The notes: generated from the sequence alone by a model not told the origin. 64,000 nucleotides of DNA from Amycolatopsis camponoti (GCF_902497555.1 NZ_CABVGP010000001.1:186001-250000); one strand, 5' to 3'. Counted from the stretch's first letter, positions 28,094-38,464 are shown. Numbers and translations: made by a program.

Positions 28094-28918
28094 TCAGCGA
28101 CGCAGCGCGGCCAGCTCGACCGGGCTGTGCGCGGAGAACACCGTGACCTCGTCCGGGTGCTCGCGGGCCAGTTCGTGCAGCCGCTCGAGGTTCTCCAGGC
28201 GAGCCTTGCGCTCGGTCTGGACGAGGTTCTGGAACGCCGTCATGCCCGGTGGGCAGTGCGGCGCGACGGGGTCCAGCTGCCCGTGGAAGAAGTACGCGTC
28301 GCCGGCGTGCAGGAGCCAGCCGTCGCCCGTGTCGACCGCGACGCCGGTGTGGCCGCGCGTGTGGCCCGTGAGCGGGACCAGCAGGATCTCCTCGGGCAGG
28401 CCCTTGAGCGACCGGACCGCCTCGAAGCCGAACCACGGCTCGCCCCGCTCGTCGTAGGTGCTCCACAGCGGGCGGTGCGCGAACTGCACGGCCCGGTAGC
28501 GGTTCTTCTCGGCCGCGTTCGACGGCGCCGTCGCGGCCCGGTGCTCCTCGGAACGGACGTGCACGACGGCGTTCGGGAAGTCGGCCAGCCCGCCCGCGTG
28601 GTCGACGTCGAGGTGCGTCGCGACGATGTGCCGGACGTCGGCGGGGTCGAGGTCCAGCGCCTTGATCTGCGCGACCGCCGTCTCGGCGGCTTCGAGCCGG
28701 GCAACGACCATCGCCATGAACGGCCGGCCCAGCCACTCGCCGGGGCGGGCCACGGCCTGGCTGCCGAACCCGGTGTCGACCAGCACCAGGCTGTCGCCGG
28801 TCTCGATCAGCAGGCAGTGCGCGACCAGCTCCGCCCGCCGCAGCAGGCCGGGCTCGCCGTCGAGCAGCTTGCCGCCCGCCGGGCGCATCGATCCGCAGTT
28901 CAGGTGGTGCACTTTCAT
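28094..28918 (-). CDS. MBL-fold metallo-hydrolase (paralogue 2)
   Basis: The 274-residue metallo-beta-lactamase-fold enzyme resembles AHL lactonases in size and start (MKVHHLNCGSMRP). The metal motif is His102-Leu-Asp-Val-Asp106-His107 (THLDVDHAGG), i.e. HxDxDH instead of HxHxDH. Downstream are VPLTGHTRGHTGV and HAGDAYFF, supplying more metal ligands. It overlaps the upstream paralogue by four bases (ATGA) and has more than half its residues in common with it by eye, so they arose by tandem duplication. Both are probably controlled by the TetR gene that precedes them. Confidence 0.88.
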   Translation of the reverse strand: MKVHHLNCGSMRPAGGKLLDGEPGLLRRAELVAHCLLIETGDSLVLVDTGFGSQAVARPGEWLGRPFMAMVVARLEAAETAVAQIKALDLDPADVRHIVATHLDVDHAGGLADFPNAVVHVRSEEHRAATAPSNAAEKNRYRAVQFAHRPLWSTYDERGEPWFGFEAVRSLKGLPEEILLVPLTGHTRGHTGVAVDTGDGWLLHAGDAYFFHGQLDPVAPHCPPGMTAFQNLVQTERKARLENLERLHELAREHPDEVTVFSAHSPVELAALRR

Positions 28919-29748
28919 ACTTTGCTCCTGGAACTCAGCCGGACGAACGCGGTCTCGTCGTGCGCGGCGAAGACGGTCACCTCGTCGCCGTGCTCCTGAA
29001 CAAGCTGGCGCAGGCGGCGGTGATTGTCCAGCCGGGCGCCCTTGACCGTCTCCATGTGGCCCTCGAACCACCTCAGGCCGGGCGGGCAGTGCGGGGTGGC
29101 GTCGACCTGTCCGTGGAAGAAGAACGAGTCGCCGGCGTTGAGCAGCCAGCCGTCGCCGGTGTCGACGGCGACCCCGGCGTGGCCGCGCGTGTGCCCGGAG
29201 AGCGGGATGAGCAGGATCTCCGGCGGCAAGCCGTCGAGCTGCCGGACGGCGTCGAAGCCGAACCACCGCTCACCGTTGTCCGCATAGGACGTCCACTGTG
29301 GACCATGCGCGAACTGGATCGTGCGGTAACGACCGCGCTCGGCGGCGTCACGCGGCTCCTGGAACGCCCGCAGCTCCTCGGCGTAGACGTGCACGCGGGC
29401 CCACGGGAAGTCGATGAGCCCGCCCGCGTGGTCGAGGTCGAGGTGGGTCAGGACGATGTCGCGGACGTCGGCCGGGTCGAAGCCGAGCGCGCGGATCTGG
29501 GCGACCGCGGTCTGCGCGGGGTCTTCGACCGGGTTGGACTGGCGGACGAAACCCTTGCCCAGCCAGGCGTTCCGGTCGACGGCGGCCGGCGTGCCCATGC
29601 CGGTCTCGACGAGCACGAGACCCGTGCCGGTTTCGAGCAGCAGGCAGTGGCAGACCATCGTGGCGCGCCGGAACAGGCCCGGCCGGCCGTCGATCAGGCG
29701 GCCGCCGAGCGGGCGCATGGTGCCGCAGTTCAGGTGGTGGACGCGCAT
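28915..29748 (-). CDS. MBL-fold metallo-hydrolase (paralogue 1)
   Basis: This 277-residue paralogue starts MRVHHLNCGTMRPLGGRLIDG. The metal motif is THLDLDHAGG, again with Asp in the position of the second His, followed by IPLSGHTRGHAGV and NAGDSFFFHG. The HLDxDH variant in both copies is therefore ancestral to the pair, not a mutation. The family contains quorum-quenching lactonases and many uncharacterised esterases. The stop overlaps the start of paralogue 2, and its start overlaps the stop of the TetR gene, giving a three-gene operon. Confidence 0.88.
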   Translation of the reverse strand: MRVHHLNCGTMRPLGGRLIDGRPGLFRRATMVCHCLLLETGTGLVLVETGMGTPAAVDRNAWLGKGFVRQSNPVEDPAQTAVAQIRALGFDPADVRDIVLTHLDLDHAGGLIDFPWARVHVYAEELRAFQEPRDAAERGRYRTIQFAHGPQWTSYADNGERWFGFDAVRQLDGLPPEILLIPLSGHTRGHAGVAVDTGDGWLLNAGDSFFFHGQVDATPHCPPGLRWFEGHMETVKGARLDNHRRLRQLVQEHGDEVTVFAAHDETAFVRLSSRSKV

Positions 29749-30326
29749 CAGGAGAACTCCCGGTCGAGGGTCGTGTGCAGGTGGGCGGCGACGGCGCGCA
29801 GTGGCGCGAGGTCGCGGCGGGTGCGGGCCAGCAGCAGTCCGCCTTCGATCGCGGCGAGCACGACGGTGGCCAGCTCATCGGCGCGTTCCGCAGAAAGCTG
29901 TTGTCTCGCAAGGTAGTCACGAAGGATTTCGTGCCACGACGAATAGCCGTCGGCGCAGGCTTCCCGGATCGGCTCGCTCTCCGCGGCGGCGTCGAGCGCG
30001 ACCGTCGCGAGTGGACACCCGCGCTGGAAGCCCGATTCGGCCAGGTTGCTCGCGAGCGCGTCGACCGCACGGTCGATCGCGGTCACGACGTCGGGCGCGT
30101 CCCGCAGGATCGCTTCGAGGAGCGCGCCCGTGCGCTCGCTCGAAAGCCGCACGGCCTCGGCGGCGAGCTGCTCCTTGCCGCCGGGGAAGTGGAAGTAGAG
30201 CGACCCCTTCGGCGCGCCCCCGGCCGTGGTCAGCTGGGTGAGGCCGGTGGCGTGGTAGCCCTGCGAGTGGAACAGGTCGGCGGCGGTGTCGAGCATCCGC
30301 TGCCGCGTGTCGGTGCGACGGACCAT
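29748..30326 (-). CDS. TetR-family regulator (LmrA/YxaF-like)
   Basis: The 192-residue regulator carries an HTH in RQRMLDTAADLFHSQGYHATGLTQLTTAGGAPKGSLYFHFPGGKEQ (residues about 7-52). The GAPKGSLYFHFPGGKEQL wording is typical of the LmrA/YxaF branch, which binds operators centred on GACCGGTC-like dyads. Such a dyad lies at 30353-30360. I chose ATG 30326 over an upstream TTG at 30344. It is first in an operon with the two MBL genes, probably self-repressed. Confidence 0.88.
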   Translation of the reverse strand: MVRRTDTRQRMLDTAADLFHSQGYHATGLTQLTTAGGAPKGSLYFHFPGGKEQLAAEAVRLSSERTGALLEAILRDAPDVVTAIDRAVDALASNLAESGFQRGCPLATVALDAAAESEPIREACADGYSSWHEILRDYLARQQLSAERADELATVVLAAIEGGLLLARTRRDLAPLRAVAAHLHTTLDREFS

Positions 30327-30352
30327 GGGGCGACTGTAGCTCAAACTATGAC

Positions 30353-30360
30353 GACCGGTC
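30353..30360. promoter_or_regulatory. Candidate TetR operator GACCGGTC
   Basis: A perfect 8-bp palindrome with TA/TAG flanks lies 27 bp upstream of the TetR start and 32 bp upstream of the divergent epimerase gene. LmrA/YxaF-type regulators recognise a similar core, so autoregulation is plausible. Confidence 0.45.
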
Positions 30361-30391
30361 TAGTGAGTCTGATGCTCGGTAAGGTCGTCGC

Positions 30392-31297
30392 ATGGGTAAC
30401 CCGACCGGTCAGCAGTTCGAGATCACCCGCGGCAACGCGCGCGCCGTCGTCACCGAAATCGGTGCGGGCCTGCGCGCGTTCGAAGTCGGCGGAGTGCCGT
30501 ACGTCGAAGAGTTCCCCGAAGACGCGAAGCCGCCGAAGGGTGCCGGGCAGGTGCTGCTGCCCTGGCCGAACCGGACCAAGGCCGGCAAGTGGACGTTCCA
30601 AGGTGCGGAGCAGCAGCTCGAGATCACCGAGGAGGCGCGCGGCAACGCGATCCACGGCCTGACCCGCCACCTCGAGTGGGAGCTGCTGGAGCACGCCGAG
30701 TCGTCGATCACCCTGGCCGTCGACGTCGAGGTGCAGCCGGGCTGGCCGGTGCCGCTGCGCGCGACCGTCACCTACGAGGTCGCGCCGCGCGAGCTGACCA
30801 TCACGCACGAGGTCCGCAACGAGGGCGAGCAGCCGATCGGCGTCGGCGTCGGCACGCACCCGTACTTCCGGATCGGCGACGTCCCGACCGACGAGCTGAC
30901 CCTGACGCTGCCCGCGAGCCGCGTCCGGCCGTACCTGGGCGACGAGCAGATGCCGTACGCACCGGAACAGGACGTCGAGGGCACCGAGTACGACTTCCGC
31001 GCCGGTCGGGTGCTGGCGGGCGTCGACCTGGACACGGCGTTCGGGTCGTTGTCGGCGGCCGGCGACGGCACGCACCACTTCGTCCTGGGCCACGAGGACC
31101 AGCGGCTGGTGGTCTGGACCGGCCCGGACTTCCGCTGGGCGCAGGTGTTCACCCCGGACGACCTGGTCGGCCGCGGCCGCGCGGTGGCGATCGAGCCGAT
31201 GACGTGCCCGGCGGACGCGCTCAACACGGGCACGGACCTGATCGAGCTCGAGCCGGCGACGTCGTGGTCGGGCAGCTGGGGCATCCGAGTCGGGTGA
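30392..31297 (+). CDS. Aldose 1-epimerase family protein
   Basis: This 301-residue beta-sandwich enzyme probably interconverts alpha and beta anomers of a hexose. Galactose mutarotase motifs are GNAIHGLTRHLEWE (catalytic His and Arg), GVGTHPYFRIGD (second His) and the late VAIEPMTCPADALNTG with the general-base Glu. ATG 30392 starts MGNPTGQQFEI. The stop overlaps the GTG of a GNAT gene. Sugar specificity cannot be read from the sequence. Confidence 0.88.
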   Translation: MGNPTGQQFEITRGNARAVVTEIGAGLRAFEVGGVPYVEEFPEDAKPPKGAGQVLLPWPNRTKAGKWTFQGAEQQLEITEEARGNAIHGLTRHLEWELLEHAESSITLAVDVEVQPGWPVPLRATVTYEVAPRELTITHEVRNEGEQPIGVGVGTHPYFRIGDVPTDELTLTLPASRVRPYLGDEQMPYAPEQDVEGTEYDFRAGRVLAGVDLDTAFGSLSAAGDGTHHFVLGHEDQRLVVWTGPDFRWAQVFTPDDLVGRGRAVAIEPMTCPADALNTGTDLIELEPATSWSGSWGIRVG

Positions 31298-31746
31298 AGC
31301 GGCTGGGGGTCGCCGACGCGGGCGAAGTGCTGACGCTGCAACGCGCGGCGTACGTGACCGAAGCCCGCGCGCACGACGACTGGGATCTGCCGCCGCTGCT
31401 GGAGACCTTGGACGAGACCCGTGCGGCGCTTTCGTCATGCTTGTCCTGGGGCATCCGGGAGAACGGACGGCTGGTCGCTTCGGTGCGTTTGACGGTTTCC
31501 GACGACGTCGGGGTGATCGGCAGGTTGGTCGTGGCGCCGGACCGGCAGGGCTGCGGGCTGGGTGGCGGGTTGCTGGCTTTCGTGGAGTCGGCGGCTCCGC
31601 CGCCGGTGACGGTCTTCCGGTTGTTCACCGGTTCGAAGAGCGTGGGGCCGCTGGCGTTGTACGCCAAGCACGGGTACCGCGAGACGCACCGGACGCCGGA
31701 GAACAACCACGAACTGGTGCACTTGGAGAAGGCCAGGGTTCCGTAG
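31294..31746 (+). CDS. GNAT-family N-acetyltransferase
   Basis: The 150-residue acetyltransferase has the acetyl-CoA-binding motif A as IGRLVVAPDRQGCGLGGGLLAFVE and the C-terminal LALYAKHGYRETHR. The GTG start at 31294 overlaps the epimerase stop as GTGA, so the two are co-translated. The acceptor substrate is unknown. Confidence 0.85.
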   Translation: MKRLGVADAGEVLTLQRAAYVTEARAHDDWDLPPLLETLDETRAALSSCLSWGIRENGRLVASVRLTVSDDVGVIGRLVVAPDRQGCGLGGGLLAFVESAAPPPVTVFRLFTGSKSVGPLALYAKHGYRETHRTPENNHELVHLEKARVP

Positions 31747-31756
31747 GCTGCTTTCG

Positions 31757-32069
31757 GTGCAGACGGTGTCGTTCTGGCAGGCCTGGGGACTGTGGTTCGA
31801 CGGTCAGTCCGTGTCGGGCTACCGGCTCTGGGGCGTGCCGGTGCTGTGGTGGGGCCGGATCGGCAAGCTGGGCCCGCTCGGCGTGGGACGGCCAGACCGT
31901 CGAGCCGGACCTGCCGTGGTACTGGTGGGTGCCGATCCTGCTCCTCGTCGTGACTTTCCCGTTCTCGCTGTGGGCCGCTTTCACCGGGATCTCGATCGGG
32001 GTGAACCTGCTGGCGCGCGCGTGGCCGCTGGTCGTGGCCGGGTTCGGGTTCGATCTGCTGGCGAGCTGA
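31757..32069 (+). pseudogene. Small membrane protein gene with an apparent frameshift
   Basis: A coding-like frame starts at GTG 31757 (MQTVSFWQAWGLWFDGQSV...LWWGRIGK). Near 31875-31890 the membrane-protein signal moves to another frame, continuing WDGQTVEPDLPWYWW and a hydrophobic helix (VPILLLVVTFPFSLWAAFTG) to TGA at 32067-32069. Joined, they give about 104 residues with one or two membrane helices and a tryptophan-rich N-terminus. Either a one-base indel inactivated the gene or the base call is wrong at a GC-rich spot (CTGGGCCCGCTCGGCGTGGG). I do not recognise the family. Confidence 0.5.
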
Positions 32070-32114
32070 GCCCCGCTGGCACCCGCCCGGGCGAGTTCGT
32101 TAGCGTGGCGAACT

Positions 32115-33332
32115 ATGGCGAAGGCAATTGTCGGGGGCCATGTCGTCCCCATCGACGGTGATCCCATCGAAGGCGGCACCGTCCTGATCGACGGCGGCAA
32201 GATCGTCGCGGTCGGGACCGAGGCGGACGTCGACATCCCGGAGGACGCCGAGCTCGTCGACGCGGCCGGCACCTGGGTGCTGCCGGGCTTCATCGACGCC
32301 CACGCGCACCTCGGCGTGCACGAGGAGGGCGAGGGCTGGGCCGGCAACGACACCAACGAGATGACCGACCCGAACGGCGCCCGCTTCCGCGCCATCGACG
32401 GCATCGACCCCTACGACTCCGGCTTCGACGACGCCCTGGCCGGCGGCGTCACGAGCGTCGTCATCAAGCCGGGGTCGGGCAACCCGATCGGCGGCCAGAC
32501 GATCGGCGTCAAGACCTGGGGCCGCAGCATCCTCGACATGGTCTTCGCGGAGCACGTCAGCGTGAAGAGCGCCCTCGGCGAGAACCCGAAGCGCGTGTAC
32601 GGCGAGAAGAAGCAGACGCCGTCGACCCGGCTGGGCGTCGCGGCGATCCTGCGCGAGGCGTTCACGAAGACCCGCAACTACCAGGCGAAGCGCGCGCACG
32701 CGGAGTCCGAGGGCAAGCCGCACGAGGTCGACCTGACGCTGGAGACGCTGGCGAAGGTCCTCGACGGCGAGCTGTACTGGGACCAGCACGTCCACCGCGC
32801 GGACGACATCGTGACGGCGCTGCGGCTGGCCGACGAGTTCGGCTACAAGCTGGTGATCAACCACGGCACCGAGGGTCACCTGATCGCCGACCTGCTGGCC
32901 GAGCGCGACGTCCCGGTGATCCTGGGGCCGCTGTTCACCACGAAGTCCAAGGTGGAGGTGCGCAACCGCACCCTGCGTTCGGCCGGCATCCTGACGCGGG
33001 CGGGGGTGAAGATCGCGATCACGACGGACCACCCGGTGATCCCGATCAACTTCCTGGTCTACCAGGCGGCCCTGTCGGTCAAGGACGGCCTCGACCCGGT
33101 GACGGCGCTGCGTGCGCTGACGGTCAACCCGGCGTCGATGCTGGGTCTCGACGGTCAGATCGGCTCGCTGAAGCCGGGCTTGGACGCGGACGTCGTGCTG
33201 TGGTCCGGTGATCCGCTCGATGTGATGAACCGTGCCCTGCGCGTGTTCGTCCGGGGCGACGAGGTGTTCCACTTCGACGAGACTCTCGGCGAGGGCGTGT
33301 CGAAGGACCGCCGCTACCGCGAGTCCCAGTGA
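32115..33332 (+). CDS. Amidohydrolase (imidazolonepropionase-like)
   Basis: This 405-residue cytoplasmic metal hydrolase has the first motif FIDAHAHLG, then a lysine region (VKSALGENPKRVYGEKK), the histidines of YWDQHVHRADD and LVINHGTEGHLI, and the aspartate of AITTDHPVIP. The closing motif is ALTVNPASMLGLDGQIGSLKPGLDADVVLW. Length and motifs fit the COG1228 group; histidine-pathway neighbours are absent, so true HutI activity is unlikely. It has no signal peptide, unlike the first amidohydrolase in this window. Confidence 0.87.
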   Translation: MAKAIVGGHVVPIDGDPIEGGTVLIDGGKIVAVGTEADVDIPEDAELVDAAGTWVLPGFIDAHAHLGVHEEGEGWAGNDTNEMTDPNGARFRAIDGIDPYDSGFDDALAGGVTSVVIKPGSGNPIGGQTIGVKTWGRSILDMVFAEHVSVKSALGENPKRVYGEKKQTPSTRLGVAAILREAFTKTRNYQAKRAHAESEGKPHEVDLTLETLAKVLDGELYWDQHVHRADDIVTALRLADEFGYKLVINHGTEGHLIADLLAERDVPVILGPLFTTKSKVEVRNRTLRSAGILTRAGVKIAITTDHPVIPINFLVYQAALSVKDGLDPVTALRALTVNPASMLGLDGQIGSLKPGLDADVVLWSGDPLDVMNRALRVFVRGDEVFHFDETLGEGVSKDRRYRESQ

Positions 33333-33337
33333 GTTTC

Positions 33338-33378
33338 GGACGGCACGCCGGTAACCGGGCGGTTCCGGCGTGCCGTCC
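33338..33378. terminator. Bidirectional terminator
   Basis: A perfect 14-bp stem (GGACGGCACGCCGG at 33338-33351, complement at 33365-33378) lies between the stop codons of the convergent amidohydrolase and Uma2 genes. Confidence 0.82.
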
Positions 33379-33380
33379 GA

Positions 33381-33986
33381 TCAGTCGAGGAGCGCGTCCA
33401 GGTCGATCTCGACCGGGAACGGGACGTCAGTGGTGAAGGTGCCGGTGACCGCGGCGGCGTCCATATAGCCGAATTCGCCGGCCTGGTGACACGCGACCAG
33501 CGAGACCGGCTCGGTGAGGTCGACGATCCAGTAATGCGGGATGCCCGCATCGGCGTACTCGTCGTGCTTCACCTGGTAATCGGTGCGCTTCGAGCCCGGC
33601 GACACGACTTCGACGGCCACGAGCACGTCCCCGGCGCGATACATGCCGTCTTCGTCGTCCACGCGGGCATTCGCTTCGCGGTAGGCGATCAGCAGGTCGG
33701 GGCGCCGTGAAAACCCCGCTTCACCGCGGGGCGCCAGACCAAGGTCTACGTCGATGTCCAGGGTGAAATCGAGTTCTGGTGGCAACTGGGATTCCAGCTG
33801 TCGGCCCAGCAGGTAAGCGGCCTTGTTGTGCCGTCTGCTGGGGCTTGGTGACATCACGACGCGACCCTCCACGAGCTCGGTGAAACCTGTTTCGGTTTCA
33901 CCGAGCGCCGCGTACTCCTCGATCGTCAGCAGGTGATCAGGGATCTCCCACCGGCGAGCAGGGCCCGGCTGGGGAAGTGCAGTCAC
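33381..33986 (-). CDS. Uma2-family (DUF820) putative PD-(D/E)xK nuclease
   Basis: The 201-residue protein has LLTIEEYAALGETETGFTELVEGRV at the start, RRPDLLIAY, VAVEVVSPGSKRTDYQVKHDEY and GIPHYWIVD. The Asp, the Glu of VEVVSPGS and the Lys of K-x-x-x-Y match the nuclease core of Uma2. The family is extremely abundant in cyanobacteria and filamentous actinomycetes with no settled role. It stands alone, with no toxin-antitoxin partner. Confidence 0.85.
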   Translation of the reverse strand: MTALPQPGPARRWEIPDHLLTIEEYAALGETETGFTELVEGRVVMSPSPSRRHNKAAYLLGRQLESQLPPELDFTLDIDVDLGLAPRGEAGFSRRPDLLIAYREANARVDDEDGMYRAGDVLVAVEVVSPGSKRTDYQVKHDEYADAGIPHYWIVDLTEPVSLVACHQAGEFGYMDAAAVTGTFTTDVPFPVEIDLDALLD

Positions 33987-34082
33987 AGCCTCTCCTCACG
34001 TCGCCGGAATTGTCTCACGGCTCAAGTGCAACCATGAGTGACCGTATCTGTACCGAGCGTGTGACACCTTTCCCTCGACCAG

Positions 34083-35219
34083 CTAAGCCTTCTTCAGCTC
34101 CCGCGCGATGACGACCCGCTGGATCTGGTTCGTCCCTTCGAAGATCTGCGGCACCTTCGCCTCCCGCATGTACCGCTCCACCGGGAAGTCCCGCGTGTAC
34201 CCGGCCCCGCCCAGGACCTGCACCGCGTCCGTGGTCACCTTCATCGCCCCGTCGGTCGCCACCAGCTTCGCGATCGACGCCTGCCGCTGGAACGGCAGCC
34301 CGCGGTCGCGCCGCCGGGCCGCCTCCAGGTAGCACGCGCGGGACGACTCCACGATCGCCGCCATGTCGGCCAGGAGGAACTCGATCCCCTGGAAGTCGAT
34401 GATCGACCGGCCGAACTGCGAGCGGCCCTTCGCGTACGCCACCGCCTCGTCCAGCGCCGCCTGCGCCAGGCCCACCGCGCACGCCGCGATGCCGAGCCGG
34501 CCCGAGCTCAGCGACGACAGCGCGATCCGCAGTCCGTCACCGGGTGCGCCCAGCAGTCGTGACGCGGGCACGCGGGCGTCGTCGAAGATCAGCTGGGCCG
34601 TGGGGGAGCCCGTCAGGCCCATCTTGCGTTCGCGCGGGGCCGCCGACAGGCCATCGGTCGCGGAAGGAACCAGCAGGCAGGAGATCTCGTCCGCGCCCGT
34701 CCGGACCATCGTCGTGTAGAAGTCCGCCACGCCCGCGTGCGTGATCCACGCCTTCGTGCCGTTGACGACGTAGTCCGTGCCGTCGAGACGCGCGCGTGTC
34801 GACAAAGCGGCGGCGTCCGAGCCCGCCTGGGTCTCCGACAGTGCGTACGCGCCCAAGAGTGAGCCTTCGAGCATCTCCGGCAGCCACTCGCCGCGCTGCT
34901 CGTCCGTGCCGTACTCCGACAGCGCGTAGCAGGACATCGTGTGCACCGACAGCCCGACGCCGACGGTCATCCACGCCGTCGCGATCTCCTCCAGGACCTG
35001 CAGGTAGACCTCGTACGACACCTCGCCGCCGCCCCAGCGTCCGGCGTACGGCAGGCCCAGCAGGCCCGACTTGCCCAGCAGGCGGAACTGCTCGCGCGGG
35101 AACTGCTCCGCTTCCTCGGCCGCCGCCGCGCGGGGCGCGAGCTCGTCGCGCGCGATCTCCCTGGCCAGCGCGACCAGGTCTTCGGCGTCCGAATCCGGCA
35201 GCAAGCGTTCGGCGGGCAT
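34083..35219 (-). CDS. Acyl-CoA dehydrogenase
   Basis: This 378-residue FAD enzyme introduces the alpha-beta double bond into acyl-CoA. It has the family patterns [13 protein letters not shown] (FAD/substrate), [31 protein letters not shown], and the C-terminal [35 protein letters not shown] with the catalytic-base Glu in FEGTNQ. It is divergent from a TetR gene across a 101-bp gap holding a clear operator, so it is inducible, perhaps by acyl-CoA. Chain length is not deducible. Confidence 0.94.
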   Translation of the reverse strand: MPAERLLPDSDAEDLVALAREIARDELAPRAAAAEEAEQFPREQFRLLGKSGLLGLPYAGRWGGGEVSYEVYLQVLEEIATAWMTVGVGLSVHTMSCYALSEYGTDEQRGEWLPEMLEGSLLGAYALSETQAGSDAAALSTRARLDGTDYVVNGTKAWITHAGVADFYTTMVRTGADEISCLLVPSATDGLSAAPRERKMGLTGSPTAQLIFDDARVPASRLLGAPGDGLRIALSSLSSGRLGIAACAVGLAQAALDEAVAYAKGRSQFGRSIIDFQGIEFLLADMAAIVESSRACYLEAARRRDRGLPFQRQASIAKLVATDGAMKVTTDAVQVLGGAGYTRDFPVERYMREAKVPQIFEGTNQIQRVVIARELKKA

Positions 35220-35236
35220 CGACGTCCTCCAAAGCG

Positions 35237-35276
35237 GTACTGAAAACAGTACTGTGGGCCCGCTCAGAGTACAGTA
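35237..35276. promoter_or_regulatory. TetR operator between acyl-CoA dehydrogenase and TetR genes
   Basis: GTACTG-AAAA-CAGTAC (35237-35252) is a perfect dyad, followed by a related half GAGTACAGTA (35267-35276). It is 18 bp from the dehydrogenase start and 45 bp or more from the TetR start, well placed to repress both. Confidence 0.7.
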
Positions 35277-35320
35277 AGACGGGCCTGGGGTGGCCGGAAG
35301 ACGTAGGAGATAGTGAGCCG

Positions 35321-35902
35321 ATGCGCCCCGAACCCCGCCGACGGCCGACCGCGCGCCAGCGCGCCCTGCTCGGCGACCTCGAGGCGCTCTTCCTCGCCGA
35401 GGGCTTCGCGGACTTCACCCTCGACGACCTCGCCGGCCGCCTGCGCTGCTCGAAGTCGACGCTCTACGCGCTCGCGCCGAGCAAGGAGCAGCTCGCCGTC
35501 AAGGTCGTCACCCACTTCTTCCGGGGCGCCGGCGAGCGGATCGAGGAGCGCGTCGCCGGGATCGACGACGCCCGCAAGCTCATCGGGGAGTACCTGGCCG
35601 GCGTCGCCGAGCAGCTGAACCGGGCGTCGCCGTCGTTCATGCGCGACCTCGCCGAGTTCGGCCCGGCCCGCGAGGCGTACCAGGTCAACAGCCGGTTCGC
35701 CGCCCAGCGGCTCCACCAGTTCATCGGCAAGGGCGTCGCCGACGGCGTCTTCCGGGACGTCCACGCCCGGCTCATCGCCGAGATGACCAGCCTGATCATC
35801 GAAGGCATCCAGACCGGCGTGCTCGGCCAGCGGATCGACGTGTCCGACGCCGAAGCGTTCACCGCTCTGGGTGAACTCCTCCTCGGCGGGCTGAACAAAT
35901 AG
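35321..35902 (+). CDS. TetR-family regulator of the divergent acyl-CoA dehydrogenase
   Basis: The 193-residue regulator has an HTH at about 10-57 ([19 protein letters not shown], then [25 protein letters not shown]). The C-terminal half resembles TetR_C_11-like all-helical domains. ATG 35321 was selected; GGAGA lies about 12 bases upstream. Divergence from the dehydrogenase and the shared GTACTG/CAGTAC dyad argue for local control of fatty-acid catabolism. Confidence 0.9.
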   Translation: MRPEPRRRPTARQRALLGDLEALFLAEGFADFTLDDLAGRLRCSKSTLYALAPSKEQLAVKVVTHFFRGAGERIEERVAGIDDARKLIGEYLAGVAEQLNRASPSFMRDLAEFGPAREAYQVNSRFAAQRLHQFIGKGVADGVFRDVHARLIAEMTSLIIEGIQTGVLGQRIDVSDAEAFTALGELLLGGLNK

Positions 35903-35943
35903 CGGACAGGAATTGTCAGCCTGAACTCCACTAAACTCCCGGC

Positions 35944-36885
35944 GTGATCGTCGTAGGCGGAGAAGCTCTGGTCGACCTGGTTCCCGGCGACCCCCTGGAT
36001 TCCACTGTGGACGGTGGGCTGCGCGCGCTGCTGCCGCGGCTCGGCGGCGGGCCGTACAACGTCGCGCTGGCGGCCGGTCGCCTCGGTGTCCCGGCGGCCT
36101 TCCTCTCGCGCGTGTCCACCGACCGCTTCGGCGACGCGATGGTCGAGCGCCTGCACGCCTCGGCCGTCGACACGTCGCTGCTGCAGCGCGGCGACGAGCC
36201 GACGACGCTCGCCGTCGTCGCGCTCGACGCGAAGGGCGCCGCGCGCTACACGTTCTACGTCGAGGGCACGGCCGACCGGCTCGTCGCCGACCCGGGACCG
36301 CTGCCCGACGCCGTGACCGCGCTCTCGCTCGGCACCCTCGGGATGGTCCTCGAGCCCGGCGCGTCGGCGTACGAGGCGATGCTGCGGCGCGAGGCCGCCC
36401 GCGGCGTGCTGACCGTTCTCGACCCCAACATCCGCGAGGCGCTGATCACCGATCCGGCCGCCTACCGCGCCCGGTTCGCGTCCTGGCTGCCGGACGTCCG
36501 GCTGCTCAAGATCTCCGACGACGACGCCGCGTGGCTCACCGAAGGCGCCGACCCGGTCGCCGCCGCGAAGACGTGGATCGAGTCCGGTGTGGACGCCGTG
36601 GTGCTGACCCGGGGCGCCGACGGCGTCGCGGTGATCACCGCCGCAGGTGAGCTGGCCCACGTGCCGTCGCGGAAGGTCGACGTCGTCGACACCATCGGCG
36701 CCGGCGACACCGTCCAGGGCGCCCTGCTGGCCTGGCTGCACACCCGCCAGGTCACCGACCTGGCCTCTCTCGACTCGGGAGCGTGGCGCGAGGCGCTGGG
36801 ATTCGCGGCGAAGGCGGCGTCCATCACCGTTTCCCGGAGCGGGGCCGAGCCGCCCACGTCCGCCGATATGGCGGCGGTCGTGTGA
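35944..36885 (+). CDS. PfkB-family carbohydrate kinase (fructokinase-like)
   Basis: The 313-residue ribokinase-fold kinase has IVVGGEALVDLVPG at the N-terminus, the GGGPYNVALAAGRLG substrate motif, and the PfkB signature 2 region VDVVDTIGAGDTVQGALLAWL with catalytic Asp in GAGD. GTG 35944 is the start. The fructokinase-like GEALVDL and G-G-x-P-x-N-V favour fructose, but this is an inference. It is transcribed alone. Confidence 0.9.
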   Translation: MIVVGGEALVDLVPGDPLDSTVDGGLRALLPRLGGGPYNVALAAGRLGVPAAFLSRVSTDRFGDAMVERLHASAVDTSLLQRGDEPTTLAVVALDAKGAARYTFYVEGTADRLVADPGPLPDAVTALSLGTLGMVLEPGASAYEAMLRREAARGVLTVLDPNIREALITDPAAYRARFASWLPDVRLLKISDDDAAWLTEGADPVAAAKTWIESGVDAVVLTRGADGVAVITAAGELAHVPSRKVDVVDTIGAGDTVQGALLAWLHTRQVTDLASLDSGAWREALGFAAKAASITVSRSGAEPPTSADMAAVV

Positions 36886-37083
36886 ACCTGGTCCCAAAGG
36901 GGGCCCCATGAGCAACGCCACCGCTGCGCGAACACACGTTTCTCGACTAGCGTAGAGGGGCATTCTTCATACCCCAGCGGGGCGGTGTGCAGCGAGGCGC
37001 CAGTGTTTCCTCGCGTGAACACGTGGCTACCTGTGGAACCCGCAGGCGCCGCCGTCCCCGTGCCGAACGTGAGAGGGACTTGT

Positions 37084-38400
<1,317 letters not shown>

Positions 38401-38412
38401 TCCGCTCACCCT

Positions 38413-38454
38413 GATAAACGCCCCGTCGTGCACCCGCACGACGGGGCGTTTATC
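38413..38454. terminator. Strong terminator after gltA
   Basis: Perfect 19-bp stem (38413-38431 with 38436-38454) and 4-base loop, ending in TTTATCG. It runs directly into the start region of the photolyase gene, so the photolyase promoter must overlap it or lie inside the gltA end. Confidence 0.88.
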
Positions 38455-38464
38455 GTTGCCCGTC

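Noticed and set aside
33381..33986. Toxin-antitoxin or defence nuclease role for the Uma2 protein
   Set aside because: No partner gene, methylase or mobile element is adjacent; it is a single gene between housekeeping enzymes.
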